Notes: a model not told the origin generated them from the letters alone. 42,565 bases of DNA from Candidatus Daviesbacteria bacterium (GCA_016195715.1 JACPZA010000006.1:1-42565), one strand, 5' to 3'; counted from the first letter of the stretch, positions 32,684 to 39,802 are shown. Numbers and translations are program-made.

Positions 32684-33922
32684 TTACTTTTTAAAATACT
32701 TTTTTCCCTTAAGTTTTTCTGGTAATAAATCTTTATCTGTATACATCTGATAATCTTTTCCATAACCTAAATCTTTCATTAATTTGGTAGGAGCATTTCT
32801 AATATTTAAAGGGATTGGTAAATTGCCATATCTTTTAACATCTTCTAGCGCTTCTTGATAAGCATCATGAGCAGATCTATCTTTCTTAGCACTTGCCAAG
32901 TAAACTACGCCATGTGCTAAATTTAGTTGACATTCTGGATAACCAATAGTTTCACAAGCTCTAAAAACTTCATTTGCTAAAACTAAAGCTGTGGGAGCAG
33001 CCATACCTATATCTTCACTAGCAAAGATCACCATACGTCTTGCTATAAAAAGCGGGTCTTCCCCTGCATTTATCATTCTTGCTAAATAATGTAATGCAGC
33101 ATCTACATTTGATGCTCTCATAGATTTAATAAAAGCTGAGATTGTATTGTAGTGCTCATGTCCAGCTTTATCATATAAAAGCGATCTTTGTTGCAGTGCT
33201 TCCTCAATCAGCCCTTTGTTAACTTGAACTTCTCCATGCGCAGACTTAGTCGAAGAAGAATTATTGTTCGACCGTAGTGGAGAACTACTGACTGCCATTT
33301 CCAATGCATTTAGCATTACTCTTGAATCTCCATTTGAGGCTTCAATCAAAAAATCCTCTGCTTCTTCTTCCAGCTTTATATTTAAATTGCCTAAACCATT
33401 TTCTTTATCCTTAAGTGCTCTGTCTATTATTTTTTTGAGTTCTTCTACAGTTAACTGATTTAAAACAAATACTCTAGTTCTTGATAAAAGCGGTCCAATC
33501 ACTTCAAAACTTGGATTTTCTGTGGTAGCTCCAATTAAAATAATTGAGCCATTTTCTACATATGGTAAAAATGCATCTTGTTGAGCTTTATTAAATCTAT
33601 GAATTTCATCAATAAACACAACTGGTGAATTACTTTCTAATCTCAGTTGATTTTTACTTTTATCTAAAGATTCAAATAATTTTTTTAGTTCAGCAATTCC
33701 AGTTGTGACAGCTGAGAATTCATAAAATTCAGTTTGCAACTCATTAGCTATCACTCTAGCTAGTGTAGTTTTTCCAACTCCTGGTGGTCCCCAAAAAATC
33801 ATCGAAAAAATTTGTTTATTTTTAATGGCTTTATAAAGTAACTTATCAGAATCAAGTAGATGTTTTTGTCCAACAATTTCTTCTAAAGATTTGGGTCTTA
33901 ATAAATCTGCCAGTGGAGTCAT
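32684..33922 (-). CDS. rarA: Replication-associated recombination protein RarA (MgsA/WRNIP1 family AAA+ ATPase)
   Basis: 412 residues. Walker A GPPGVGKTT (~45-53), Walker B FIDEIHRFNKAQQDAFLPYVE (~103-122), sensor 1 GATTENPSFEV, then the C-terminal YDKAGHEHYNTISAFIKSMRAS and AGEDPLFIARRMVIFASEDIG. It acts at stalled forks with the clamp and SSB. Residues ~213-231 (SSPLRSNNNSSSTKSAHGE) are encoded by a 55-bp palindromic insert (33230-33284) in the linker between the AAA+ lid and the C-terminal domain. The predicted transcript is leaderless from ATG 33922. Confidence 0.94.
   Translation of the reverse strand: MTPLADLLRPKSLEEIVGQKHLLDSDKLLYKAIKNKQIFSMIFWGPPGVGKTTLARVIANELQTEFYEFSAVTTGIAELKKLFESLDKSKNQLRLESNSPVVFIDEIHRFNKAQQDAFLPYVENGSIILIGATTENPSFEVIGPLLSRTRVFVLNQLTVEELKKIIDRALKDKENGLGNLNIKLEEEAEDFLIEASNGDSRVMLNALEMAVSSSPLRSNNNSSSTKSAHGEVQVNKGLIEEALQQRSLLYDKAGHEHYNTISAFIKSMRASNVDAALHYLARMINAGEDPLFIARRMVIFASEDIGMAAPTALVLANEVFRACETIGYPECQLNLAHGVVYLASAKKDRSAHDAYQEALEDVKRYGNLPIPLNIRNAPTKLMKDLGYGKDYQMYTDKDLLPEKLKGKKYFKK
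33230..33284. repeat. In-frame palindromic element inside rarA
   Basis: Outer arms TTCTCCA / TGGAGAA (33230-33236, 33278-33284), inner arms GTCGAA / TTCGAC (33249-33254, 33267-33272). Translated as a Ser/Asn-rich linker. Part of it recurs in folD (39490-39517). Confidence 0.65.
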
Positions 33923-33928
33923 AAAAAG

Positions 33929-33957
33929 ATACTACCCGAAAAAATTGCGAAGATCAA
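33929..33957 (-). promoter_or_regulatory. rarA promoter (leaderless)
   Basis: Minus strand: TTGATC (33952-33957), 17-bp spacer, TAGTAT (33929-33934), then 6 nt to ATG 33922, so the predicted transcript begins at the start codon. Confidence 0.65.
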
Positions 33958-33963
33958 CACTAT

Positions 33964-33992
33964 TTTACTTTTTACTATTATTTAATTATAAT
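33964..33992 (+). promoter_or_regulatory. Promoter of the orphan winged-helix gene
   Basis: TTTACT (33964-33969), 17-bp spacer, TATAAT (33987-33992), 8 nt before ATG 34001. It overlaps the divergent rarA promoter region by a few tens of bases, so the two may compete or be co-regulated. Confidence 0.65.
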
Positions 33993-34000
33993 TCAAAACT

Positions 34001-34561
34001 ATGGGTCGGGAATTTGGTAATAGTAATGCTCGGGTTCTTGAGTTAGCAGCTCGTTATAGACAAGGAGTTACTAAGTTATTAAACAGAGCTCCAAGCCCTG
34101 CTGAGCTATTAGAGTTTTTAAAAGAACATGATCGGATCAATCATCCGGAACTTTATCAAGCTAGGCCTGCAGTTTTTAGAGAGTGGTCTGTTATTACTGA
34201 TGAGATGCTTGAACTTCCTGTAGATCCAACTTACCATTATCAAGAATTTACTATTCATACTCAGGTTCCTGAATTACTAAGTCCAACTGGACAAAAGCGC
34301 AATCTTACACCCAGAGAATCACAAATTCTTATACCTTTAGTTCGTTTTCCAAATTGTGTCTTAACATATGGTACAATTTTTGATATTTGGAGCTGGCCAG
34401 AAACTAGTGACACTAATGCAATTAGAGTCTACACTAAGAGTCTGCGAGAAAAACTAAACGATCGGCATTTATTGGCTTCATCAAATCAGTATTCGCGTTT
34501 ACAACTAATTCCGAAAATAGGTCTAGTTCTGAGGTCTCCTCCAATTCCTCCATCTACTTAA
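34001..34561 (+). CDS. Orphan winged-helix (OmpR-type) DNA-binding protein without receiver
   Basis: 186 residues. The C-terminal half fits the Trans_reg_C fold: LTPRESQILIPLVRFPNCVLTYGTIFDIWSW, then NAIRVYTKSLREKL, then YSRLQLIPKIGLVL. The N-terminal ~100 residues are not a receiver (no Asp/acidic motifs) and are not recognised. 16 Arg against 6 Lys. Regulated target and signal are unknown. Leaderless promoter; divergent from rarA and convergent with cysS (8-bp overlap). Confidence 0.7.
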   Translation: MGREFGNSNARVLELAARYRQGVTKLLNRAPSPAELLEFLKEHDRINHPELYQARPAVFREWSVITDEMLELPVDPTYHYQEFTIHTQVPELLSPTGQKRNLTPRESQILIPLVRFPNCVLTYGTIFDIWSWPETSDTNAIRVYTKSLREKLNDRHLLASSNQYSRLQLIPKIGLVLRSPPIPPST

Positions 34562-35930
34562 TTTTGGGACCATCAGGAGTATCTTCTACATCATACCCTA
34601 ACTTTTTAATTTCTTTTCTTAATGCATCAGATTTTGCAAAATCTCCAGACTTTCTAGCATTCTCCCTTTCTTTAATTAACTTTAAAACATTAGCTGGAAT
34701 TTGTAGGGGTTTTCCTATATAATCTGCCAACCCTAACCCTAATATTTTATCCATCTCTACTAAATCTGCAGACTTATCATAATCAGGATCTGTGTTGTGT
34801 ATTAATTCCCACAATACCGCAACAGCTTGTGGCATATTTAGGTCATTATTAGCAGACTCCAAAAACTTCTGCCAAAATTTGCCTGCAGAACCTTTAGGCT
34901 TTTCCCAAGCTCTAATCTCTTCTTTTAAATTATTTAAAGCATTACTCGCTCCTTGCAAACTTTCCCAAGTAAAATTTAACTTATCTCTATAATGTGCAGT
35001 TAAAATTAAGTACCTAAACGCAAGTGGATCAAAACCTTTCTTGATCAAATCCTCAATTGTATAAAAGTTTTTTTTAGATTTACTCATTTTTTCGCCGTTG
35101 ACTACTAAAAAATTATGATGAACCCAAAAATTCACAAATTTTTTACCAGTAGCTGCTTCGCTTTGAGCAATTTCATTAGTGTGATGAACTGGTATGTGGT
35201 CAATTCCTCCAGTATGAATATCTAAAGTATCACCCAAATAAGCCATGCTCATCGCTGAACATTCAATATGCCATCCAGGAAAACCCTCCCCCCATGGTGA
35301 AGACCAGCGCATTGTGTGATCTGCAAAATGTCCTACAGTAAAAAACCACAAAGCAAAATCAACTGGATTTTTCTTTTGGCGGTCTACTCTAACTTCTTCT
35401 CTGACGCCAACTGCTTTATCTTTTAAAGATTGACGAGAAAGTCTAGTATAATCAGAAAATTTTGAAACATCAAAATAAATTGCCTCCTCAGTTTGATAGA
35501 TAAAGCCTTTTTTTTCTAATTTTTCAATTAATTTAATTTGTTCTGTTATATGTTCCGTTGCTAAAGCTACGATATCTGGACGTTGAATATTGACTAAATG
35601 AATGGACTTAAAAAAATAATCAGTAAAAAATTTAGCAACTTCCCAAACGCTCATATTGCGCTCTTTTGCACCTTTTTCCAATTTATCATCACCTTCATCA
35701 GCATCAGAGACTAAATGACCAACATCAGTAATGTTCATAACATGTTTAACTTGATAATCATTTGCTATTAAAACTCTTTTTAGTAAATCATCATTAATAT
35801 ATTTTCTTAAATGACCAATATGGGTGTAATCATATACAGTTGGTCCACAGGTGTATAATCCAACTTTTGGTGGACTAATAGGTTCGAAAACTTCTATTGA
35901 TCTGGTTAAAGTATTGTAAAGTCTAAGCAT
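34554..35930 (-). CDS. cysS: Cysteinyl-tRNA synthetase
   Basis: Charges tRNA-Cys. 458 residues from ATG 35930 (MLRLYNTLTRSIEVF). Class I motifs THIGHLRKY and KMSKSKKN, zinc ligands including YTCGPTV and PGWHIECS with later HHTNEIAQSE. I rejected the 27-codon longer frame, because it reads through a palindromic repeat (35937-35966). There is no Shine-Dalgarno; the 5' UTR is almost entirely that repeat. The family's usual length is ~460 residues. Confidence 0.96.
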   Translation of the reverse strand: MLRLYNTLTRSIEVFEPISPPKVGLYTCGPTVYDYTHIGHLRKYINDDLLKRVLIANDYQVKHVMNITDVGHLVSDADEGDDKLEKGAKERNMSVWEVAKFFTDYFFKSIHLVNIQRPDIVALATEHITEQIKLIEKLEKKGFIYQTEEAIYFDVSKFSDYTRLSRQSLKDKAVGVREEVRVDRQKKNPVDFALWFFTVGHFADHTMRWSSPWGEGFPGWHIECSAMSMAYLGDTLDIHTGGIDHIPVHHTNEIAQSEAATGKKFVNFWVHHNFLVVNGEKMSKSKKNFYTIEDLIKKGFDPLAFRYLILTAHYRDKLNFTWESLQGASNALNNLKEEIRAWEKPKGSAGKFWQKFLESANNDLNMPQAVAVLWELIHNTDPDYDKSADLVEMDKILGLGLADYIGKPLQIPANVLKLIKERENARKSGDFAKSDALRKEIKKLGYDVEDTPDGPKIK

Positions 35931-35936
35931 ACTCGT

Positions 35937-35966
35937 CGTCATCGCGAGCGTCAGCGTGGCGATCTC
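35937..35966. repeat. Interspersed palindromic (REP-like) repeat in the cysS 5' UTR
   Basis: Begins CGTCATCGCGA and ends GGCGATCTC, the same family as the pair at 36006 and 36336 (10 of 11 bases match at the outer end). It ends 6 bp from the cysS start codon. Confidence 0.75.
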
Positions 35967-35972
35967 TTTTAG

Positions 35973-36000
35973 ATTATACTTATTACAATTGTTTTGTCTA
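35973..36000 (-). promoter_or_regulatory. cysS promoter
   Basis: Minus strand: TAGACA (35995-36000), 16-bp spacer, TATAAT (35973-35978). Predicted transcription start is near 35966, exactly the outer edge of the palindromic repeat, so the leader of ~36 nt is the repeat. Confidence 0.6.
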
Positions 36001-36005
36001 TAACT

Positions 36006-36040
36006 CGTCATTGCGAAACCACGAAGTGGCGAAGCAATCT
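36006..36040. repeat. Left REP-like repeat of the GIY-YIG unit
   Basis: CGTCATTGCGA (36006-36016), a central hairpin CCAC-GAA-GTGG (36019-36029), then CGAAGCAATCT (36030-36040). The ends also pair (ATTGC / GCAAT). The ATG of the GIY-YIG ORF follows at once. Confidence 0.85.
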
Positions 36041-36337
36041 ATGCTAATAAAACAGTCTTTTGTTTACATTTTAACTAATAAACTAAATACAGTTTTGTAC
36101 ACTGGAGTTACTAGTGATTTGGTAAGGAGAATCTATTAACACAAACAAAAATTAGTTCAGGGCTTTAGTGCTAAGTATAATTTAAATAAGCTTATCTATT
36201 ATGAGGTATTTGAGGATATCACAGAAGCAATTAAAAGGGAGAAACAAATAAAAGGTGGTTCAAGGGCAGACAAGTTAAAACTAATTAAGGTTTTTAATTC
36301 CAATTTTAAAGATTTATATGATGAAATAGTCAAATAG
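36041..36337 (+). pseudogene. GIY-YIG nuclease gene broken by an in-frame stop
   Basis: The 98-codon frame reads as a GIY-YIG (UPF0213-like) protein: FVYILTNKLNTVLYTGVTSDLVRRIY, then TAA (36137-36139), then HKQKLVQGFSAKYNLNKLIYYEVFEDITEAIKREKQIKGG, then DLYDEIVK. The GIY (YIL...YTG), Arg and Glu (KREKQIKGG) motif positions are all present. The TAA sits where the family has Glu (IYEHK), so one G-to-T change explains it. ATG 36041 touches the left repeat and the TAG (36335-36337) overlaps the first bases of the right repeat. It could be expressed by readthrough, but it is most likely dead. Confidence 0.85.
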
Positions 36338-36368
36338 ATTGCTTCGTCGAGGTCTCCTCGCAATGACG
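36336..36368. repeat. Right REP-like repeat of the GIY-YIG unit (inverted copy)
   Basis: Reads AGATTGCTTCG (36336-36346), a central hairpin CGAGG-TCT-CCTCG, then TCGCAATGACG (36358-36368); its reverse complement matches the left repeat at both ends. It abuts the stop of the downstream minus-strand gene by 5 bp. Confidence 0.85.
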
Positions 36369-36373
36369 GAAAA

Positions 36374-36778
36374 CTAACCAGTTCCTATTTTTCTTTCAGT
36401 AAATCTTTGTTTATTGGTTAAATCTACATTTTGTTTTTGGCGTTTTTGTTCTAAAACTATTTTCTTAACTTGCTTTTGTTCTTTCTCTTGATCCTCAACT
36501 TGAGCTTTAGTTTGTTTTTCTTGATCTTGTTTTGCTCTAATAGCATTTTGAGCATTAGCCACATTTGCTAAATATTCTTTCCAATATCTTTTTTGCTTTT
36601 CTTCATCCTGCTTTTTCTTAAGTTCAGTTTGGGGATCTAGTTGAGCTTGAGTTGAACCAGTGATTGAGCCAAATGTCTCTTTAATAATTTCTTTGGCTTC
36701 ATTAACAACAGGTGTACCAACTGCCTCGCCTATGTCGTTTACTAATCCTGAAACTCCAGATTTTCCACCATCAGACAT
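36374..36778 (-). CDS. Hypothetical coiled-coil protein
   Basis: 134 residues. A small Gly/Ser-rich start (MSDGGKSGVSGLVNDIGEAV), then long K/Q/E-rich helices (ELKKKQDEEKQKRYW, then AIRAKQDQEKQTKAQVEDQ) that should form a coiled coil. No signal or TM. The last gene of the recR-ybaB string on this strand. A REP-like repeat begins 5 bp beyond its stop. The function is unknown. Confidence 0.7.
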   Translation of the reverse strand: MSDGGKSGVSGLVNDIGEAVGTPVVNEAKEIIKETFGSITGSTQAQLDPQTELKKKQDEEKQKRYWKEYLANVANAQNAIRAKQDQEKQTKAQVEDQEKEQKQVKKIVLEQKRQKQNVDLTNKQRFTERKIGTG

Positions 36779-36792
36779 ATGATTTAAGTATA

Positions 36793-37389
36793 TTAATATT
36801 CTTTTCTTCCCTCAAGTGCTCTAGATAAAGTTGTCTCATCTGCATATTCTAAATCTCCACCAACTGGTAAACCTCTAGCAATTCTAGTCACTTTAATTCC
36901 CAAGGGTCTAATTAATCTATCAATATACATAGCTGTTGCTTCTCCCTCCATAGTTGGATTTGTAGCTAAAATTAGCTCTTTAACTACTCCATCTTTAAGC
37001 CTTGGTAATAAATCTCGAATATGCAACTCTTCAGGTCCAATATTTTCTAGTGGGGAAATTGCACCGTGAAGTACATGATAAAGACCTTTAAAATTTGCTC
37101 GCTCAAGTGCTAAAACATCCAAAGGATCTTCAACAATAGCTATCACTGATTTATCTCTTGATGGATCAGTGTCTATCTCACAAGGATCTTTTTCACTGAT
37201 GTTAAAACAAACTGAACAAATAACTGTTTTTTCTTTTAAAGCTATTGCTGCTTCAGCTAGCGCTTTAGCTTCTTCTTTTGGAGCATGAAGTAAATAGTAA
37301 GTCAATCTTTGAGCTGTTTTTGGTCCAATTCCAGGAAGTCTTTCAAAAGCTTCAATTAGATCTTTTACTACCTTGGGAATGGTTGCCAT
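36793..37389 (-). CDS. recR: Recombination protein RecR with incomplete zinc finger
   Basis: DNA-repair protein that works with RecO/RecF at gaps. 198 residues from ATG 37389 (MATIPKVVKDLIEAFERLPGIGPKTAQRL helix-hairpin-helix). Zinc finger: Cys58, Cys61, Cys70, but Asp73 where the fourth Cys should be (CEIDTDPSRD). TOPRIM domain with IAIVEDPLD and LATNPTMEGEATAMY, then the Walker-B-like GLPVGGDLEYADETTL. I rejected the longer frame beginning MPFVLTN, which lacks support. Adjacent to ybaB, the usual dnaX-ybaB-recR order. Confidence 0.96.
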   Translation of the reverse strand: MATIPKVVKDLIEAFERLPGIGPKTAQRLTYYLLHAPKEEAKALAEAAIALKEKTVICSVCFNISEKDPCEIDTDPSRDKSVIAIVEDPLDVLALERANFKGLYHVLHGAISPLENIGPEELHIRDLLPRLKDGVVKELILATNPTMEGEATAMYIDRLIRPLGIKVTRIARGLPVGGDLEYADETTLSRALEGRKEY

Positions 37390-37449
37390 AGTGAAGCTAA
37401 TTTTAAAGTTTGTAAGAACAAAAGGCAAGCTTTCATAAAGAAAAACTGC

Positions 37450-37707
37450 TTAATCTCTATCAATATTCCCTAATCTTATTTCAGCAATCTTATTTTCAAT
37501 TTCTCTAAAAGTAAATTTTGCTCCTTTATAGGCAATAATCCCAGCGGCAGCTCCTAAAATTCCTAAGATAACCATTTTATGAATCCCATAAGCTTTAGCA
37601 GTCTCAACACTACTGGTAATTTTTTCTCTTAAAGGGTTAAAAAGTGAAGAAGTTGTAGGTTTTAGTTGTTCTAAATCTGGTCTGCTTGGTTTTTGTTCAC
37701 CAACCAT
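37450..37707 (-). CDS. Small membrane-anchored protein
   Basis: 85 residues from ATG 37707 (MVGEQKPSRPDLEQLKPTTSS). One TM helix (MVILGILGAAAGIIAY) in the middle, then a charged helix (FREIENKIAEIRLGNIDRD). No family recognised. It lies 10 bp after the ybaB stop and upstream of recR, so part of the same operon. The longer frame to 37737 would overlap ybaB. Confidence 0.6.
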   Translation of the reverse strand: MVGEQKPSRPDLEQLKPTTSSLFNPLREKITSSVETAKAYGIHKMVILGILGAAAGIIAYKGAKFTFREIENKIAEIRLGNIDRD

Positions 37708-37717
37708 TTTTTTAAAG

Positions 37718-37996
37718 TTACATTCCTGGGATGCCAAGTCCTCCCATCATCCCTTTCATCTCTTCTGCCGCCACTTTTTGAGATTGTTTTAGTGCTTCAT
37801 TTACAGCCTCAGTAATTTTTCCAGGATCCATCTCACCATCTATTGAGATCACTTTTTGATCAGCTGTCATTACCACAGTTACTCCTTTGTGCTCTACTGT
37901 AATTTTTATTCCTGAAAGTTTTTTTTGGACTTCCATGGCTTGATCCCTCATCTTTTTTAAATCACCAATTTGTTTTAGCGAATCCATTAAACCCAT
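37718..37996 (-). CDS. ybaB: Nucleoid-associated protein YbaB/EbfC
   Basis: 92 residues. YbaB fold: helix (LKQIGDLKKMRDQAMEVQKKLSGI), three strands (KITVEHKGVTVVMTADQKVISIDGEMDPG), then helix KITEAVNEALKQSQKVAAEEMKG and the usual Gly-rich tail. It binds DNA as a dimer. Shine-Dalgarno AAAAGGAG lies ~9 nt before ATG 37996. Located between the dnaX region and recR as in many bacteria. Confidence 0.94.
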   Translation of the reverse strand: MGLMDSLKQIGDLKKMRDQAMEVQKKLSGIKITVEHKGVTVVMTADQKVISIDGEMDPGKITEAVNEALKQSQKVAAEEMKGMMGGLGIPGM

Positions 37997-38011
37997 AATT
38001 TTTTTCTCCTT

Positions 38012-38284
38012 TTAGGCTGCTTGTTGAAAGTTCTGATTATTCAGCCTTGCTACGAGTGGTGTTCTTTGATGAACTAATGCTTCCAGAGGTGTGTGACCTG
38101 CTGCAGTAACCCTATTGATCCCAGATGATATAAAAAGTTCGCTGGGATTAGAATTCCTTATGCTCCAAACAGCTCTTCTTACTTCATCTAACCCAACAGG
38201 GATATCCACAAATCTCCTTCCTCCAAAGACTTCTTGGACTGTTCTAACCCAATAGAATTTATTTGTACTAGATTCAGCTTTCAT
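38012..38284 (-). CDS. Hypothetical protein, 90 aa, arginine-rich
   Basis: Not recognised. Reads MKAESSTNKFYWVRTVQEVFGG, then RRFVDIPVGLDEVRRAVWSIRNSNPSELFISSGINRVTAAGHTPLEALVHQRTPLVAR. Nine Arg against two Lys. ATG 38284 is chosen over a TTG seven codons upstream. Sits directly upstream of ybaB in the same direction. No TM or signal. Confidence 0.55.
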   Translation of the reverse strand: MKAESSTNKFYWVRTVQEVFGGRRFVDIPVGLDEVRRAVWSIRNSNPSELFISSGINRVTAAGHTPLEALVHQRTPLVARLNNQNFQQAA

Positions 38285-38324
38285 CTGGAGTATTTTATCA
38301 CGCAAAGAGAGTAATTACCAGAAT

Positions 38325-38618
38325 TTAATATTCTGGACAATTTGCTAATTCTTTAATAGCTGCCAAGTTATACTTAACTAAACTCAAATTTTGCTCATGT
38401 CCAGGATTAAATAAAATATGCACTTGTTTCATTTGAAAAACACTTAGAAAATCAAGATTCCAATTTGCGCTTGCTAATAATTTTGGGATAATTATTCTAT
38501 CTGATCCAGCGGTGATTACTTTGGCGCAAGCTTGATTAAAACAAGTTAATTCAAAACCGATTTTTAGACCCGTTTCATTTTTATTTGGTCCGGTTCCTGG
38601 TCCAATTTCAAATTCCAT
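38325..38618 (-). CDS. Hypothetical protein, 97 aa
   Basis: Not recognised. Starts MEFEIGPGTGPNKNETGLKIGFELTCFNQACAKVIT and continues with LDFLSVFQMKQVHILFNPGHEQNLSLVKYNLAAIKEL. Soluble; three Cys (TCFNQAC and NCPEY). Between folD and the 90-aa orphan, same strand. AAGAAGAAAG about 8 nt before the ATG is a modest Shine-Dalgarno. Confidence 0.55.
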   Translation of the reverse strand: MEFEIGPGTGPNKNETGLKIGFELTCFNQACAKVITAGSDRIIIPKLLASANWNLDFLSVFQMKQVHILFNPGHEQNLSLVKYNLAAIKELANCPEY

Positions 38619-38678
38619 TTTAAAACTTTCTTCTTTTGGGTTAATAAATATAACATAAATTTAAGGATATATCAAGAA

Positions 38679-39524
38679 CTATGGGATAGATTTAACGGCA
38701 TCAACTACATTTTCCATTAAACAAATAACAGTCATTGGTCCAACGCCACCAGGAACTGGAGTGATTTTAGAAGCTTTAGGCAAAACTGATTCAAAATCGA
38801 CATCACCTACTAGCTTTCCATTAACTTTTTCAGCTCCTACATCTACTACCACCACGCCACTTTTAACCATCTCCCCTTTTAAAAGCCCTGCCACACCTGT
38901 TGCAGAGACTATTACATCAGCTTGTTTGGTTATTTCAGTTTGATTTGGTGTGCTTTTATCACAAATAATAACTTTTGCGCCTTTTTTTTCTAACTCTTTA
39001 GCCACTGGTTGTCCCACCAATCTGCTAGCTCCCAAAACCACGGCATTAACCCCTTCTAATTTAACTTCTGCATCCTGCAAAATCTCCATTATTGCTCTAA
39101 CAACTGCTGGTAAAAAAGGGCTATTGCTTGTTAGACCATCAACGTCTTTTTTTTTATTAATTAAATTTAAAAGTTCATATTTATCATAACCTTGTAAAAG
39201 CTCCCCTGGGATAGGTAGTTGAATCATAATCCCATTTATTTTAGGATCATCATTCAACTGTTTTATTAGATCAACAACTTTTTCATAATCTTCGGTGGCT
39301 GGGATTCTAGTAGGTTGAAAATCAATCCCCACCTCAAGAGCTTTTTTTTGCTTCATATTGGTATATAAAACTGAAGGTGGATCATCTCCAATTAAGATGC
39401 TCACTACTTTGGGTTTTATGTTTAACTTAGCCAGCTTTTGCTTAACTTTTTCCTGATGGAGTTGAGCTAGTTTTCTACCATCAATAATTTTATTGTTCGA
39501 ACGATTAGTGAGAACTAAATCCAT
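38679..39524 (-). CDS. folD: Methylenetetrahydrofolate dehydrogenase/cyclohydrolase FolD
   Basis: One-carbon enzyme that links methylene-THF to formyl-THF. 281 residues. Active site YTNMKQKKALEVGI with the Lys, then IQLPIPG, KDVDGLT, cofactor site GASRLVGQPVAKEL, and PVPGGVGPMTV. The normal start (MIIDGKKLA-like) is preceded here by ~11 extra residues (MDLVLTNRSNN), encoded by a piece of the palindromic element also found in rarA (39490-39517). The 3' end of the GIY-YIG gene overlaps its start by 10 bp. With glyA nearby this forms the folate one-carbon set. Confidence 0.95.
   Translation of the reverse strand: MDLVLTNRSNNKIIDGRKLAQLHQEKVKQKLAKLNIKPKVVSILIGDDPPSVLYTNMKQKKALEVGIDFQPTRIPATEDYEKVVDLIKQLNDDPKINGIMIQLPIPGELLQGYDKYELLNLINKKKDVDGLTSNSPFLPAVVRAIMEILQDAEVKLEGVNAVVLGASRLVGQPVAKELEKKGAKVIICDKSTPNQTEITKQADVIVSATGVAGLLKGEMVKSGVVVVDVGAEKVNGKLVGDVDFESVLPKASKITPVPGGVGPMTVICLMENVVDAVKSIP
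39490..39517. repeat. Partial palindromic element at the folD N-terminus
   Basis: Matches the rarA element (33258-33287 region) over about 28 bp with a few gaps, and contains the palindrome GTTCGAAC (39494-39501). Translated as part of the extra N-terminus of FolD. Confidence 0.6.
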
Positions 39525-39784
39525 AATGCTTCCTTCTTTTGTCTACTAAAATCTTTTAACTGAATCTCTCTTTGTCTAGCTTGATCTAGACTATTAAATT
39601 CCTCAACATAACATAATCTCTTGAAACCATGTTTACTTGTAAATCGTGAACCTTTGCCACTTTTGTGCTGCTCCATTCTTTTTTCTACATTCCAAGTTGT
39701 TCCTGTATAATAAAAGCCGTCCAAGCACTCGACTATATAAACATACCATTTCCACCCTTTAAATTTGCTGCTCGAACTATTCAT
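39515..39784 (-). CDS. GIY-YIG nuclease-domain protein (UPF0213-like)
   Basis: 89 residues from ATG 39784 (MNSSSSKFKGWKW). GIY/YIG pair YVYIV...YTGTTWNVEKRMEQH with the catalytic Arg, and the Glu in ARQREIQLKDFSRQKKEALW. Intact, unlike the copy at 36041. Proteins of this family are small presumed DNA endonucleases whose biological role is unclear. A longer frame from ATG 39838 would run through a hairpin element (39803-39823). It lies between folD (10-bp overlap) and glyA. Confidence 0.85.
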   Translation of the reverse strand: MNSSSSKFKGWKWYVYIVECLDGFYYTGTTWNVEKRMEQHKSGKGSRFTSKHGFKRLCYVEEFNSLDQARQREIQLKDFSRQKKEALWI

Positions 39785-39802
39785 GATGAAATTATTTATA
39801 AA

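Noticed and set aside
32659-32763. Longer N-terminus for the 83-aa gene before uppP
   Set aside because: It would overlap the 3' end of rarA and translate a K/Y/I-rich antisense-like stretch; ATG 32658 fits the gap.
35931-36011. 27-codon N-terminal extension of cysS
   Set aside because: It translates a palindromic repeat and promoter; CysRS proteins start at the MLRLYNT position.
36006-36368. CRISPR-like repeats
   Set aside because: Only two inverted copies (plus one variant at 35937) with an ORF between and no regular spacers; this is a REP-like pair.
39490-39520. tRNA-like T-arm motif (GTTCGAAC)
   Set aside because: No cloverleaf around it; it is the centre of a palindromic element in folD. 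No tRNA was found in the window.
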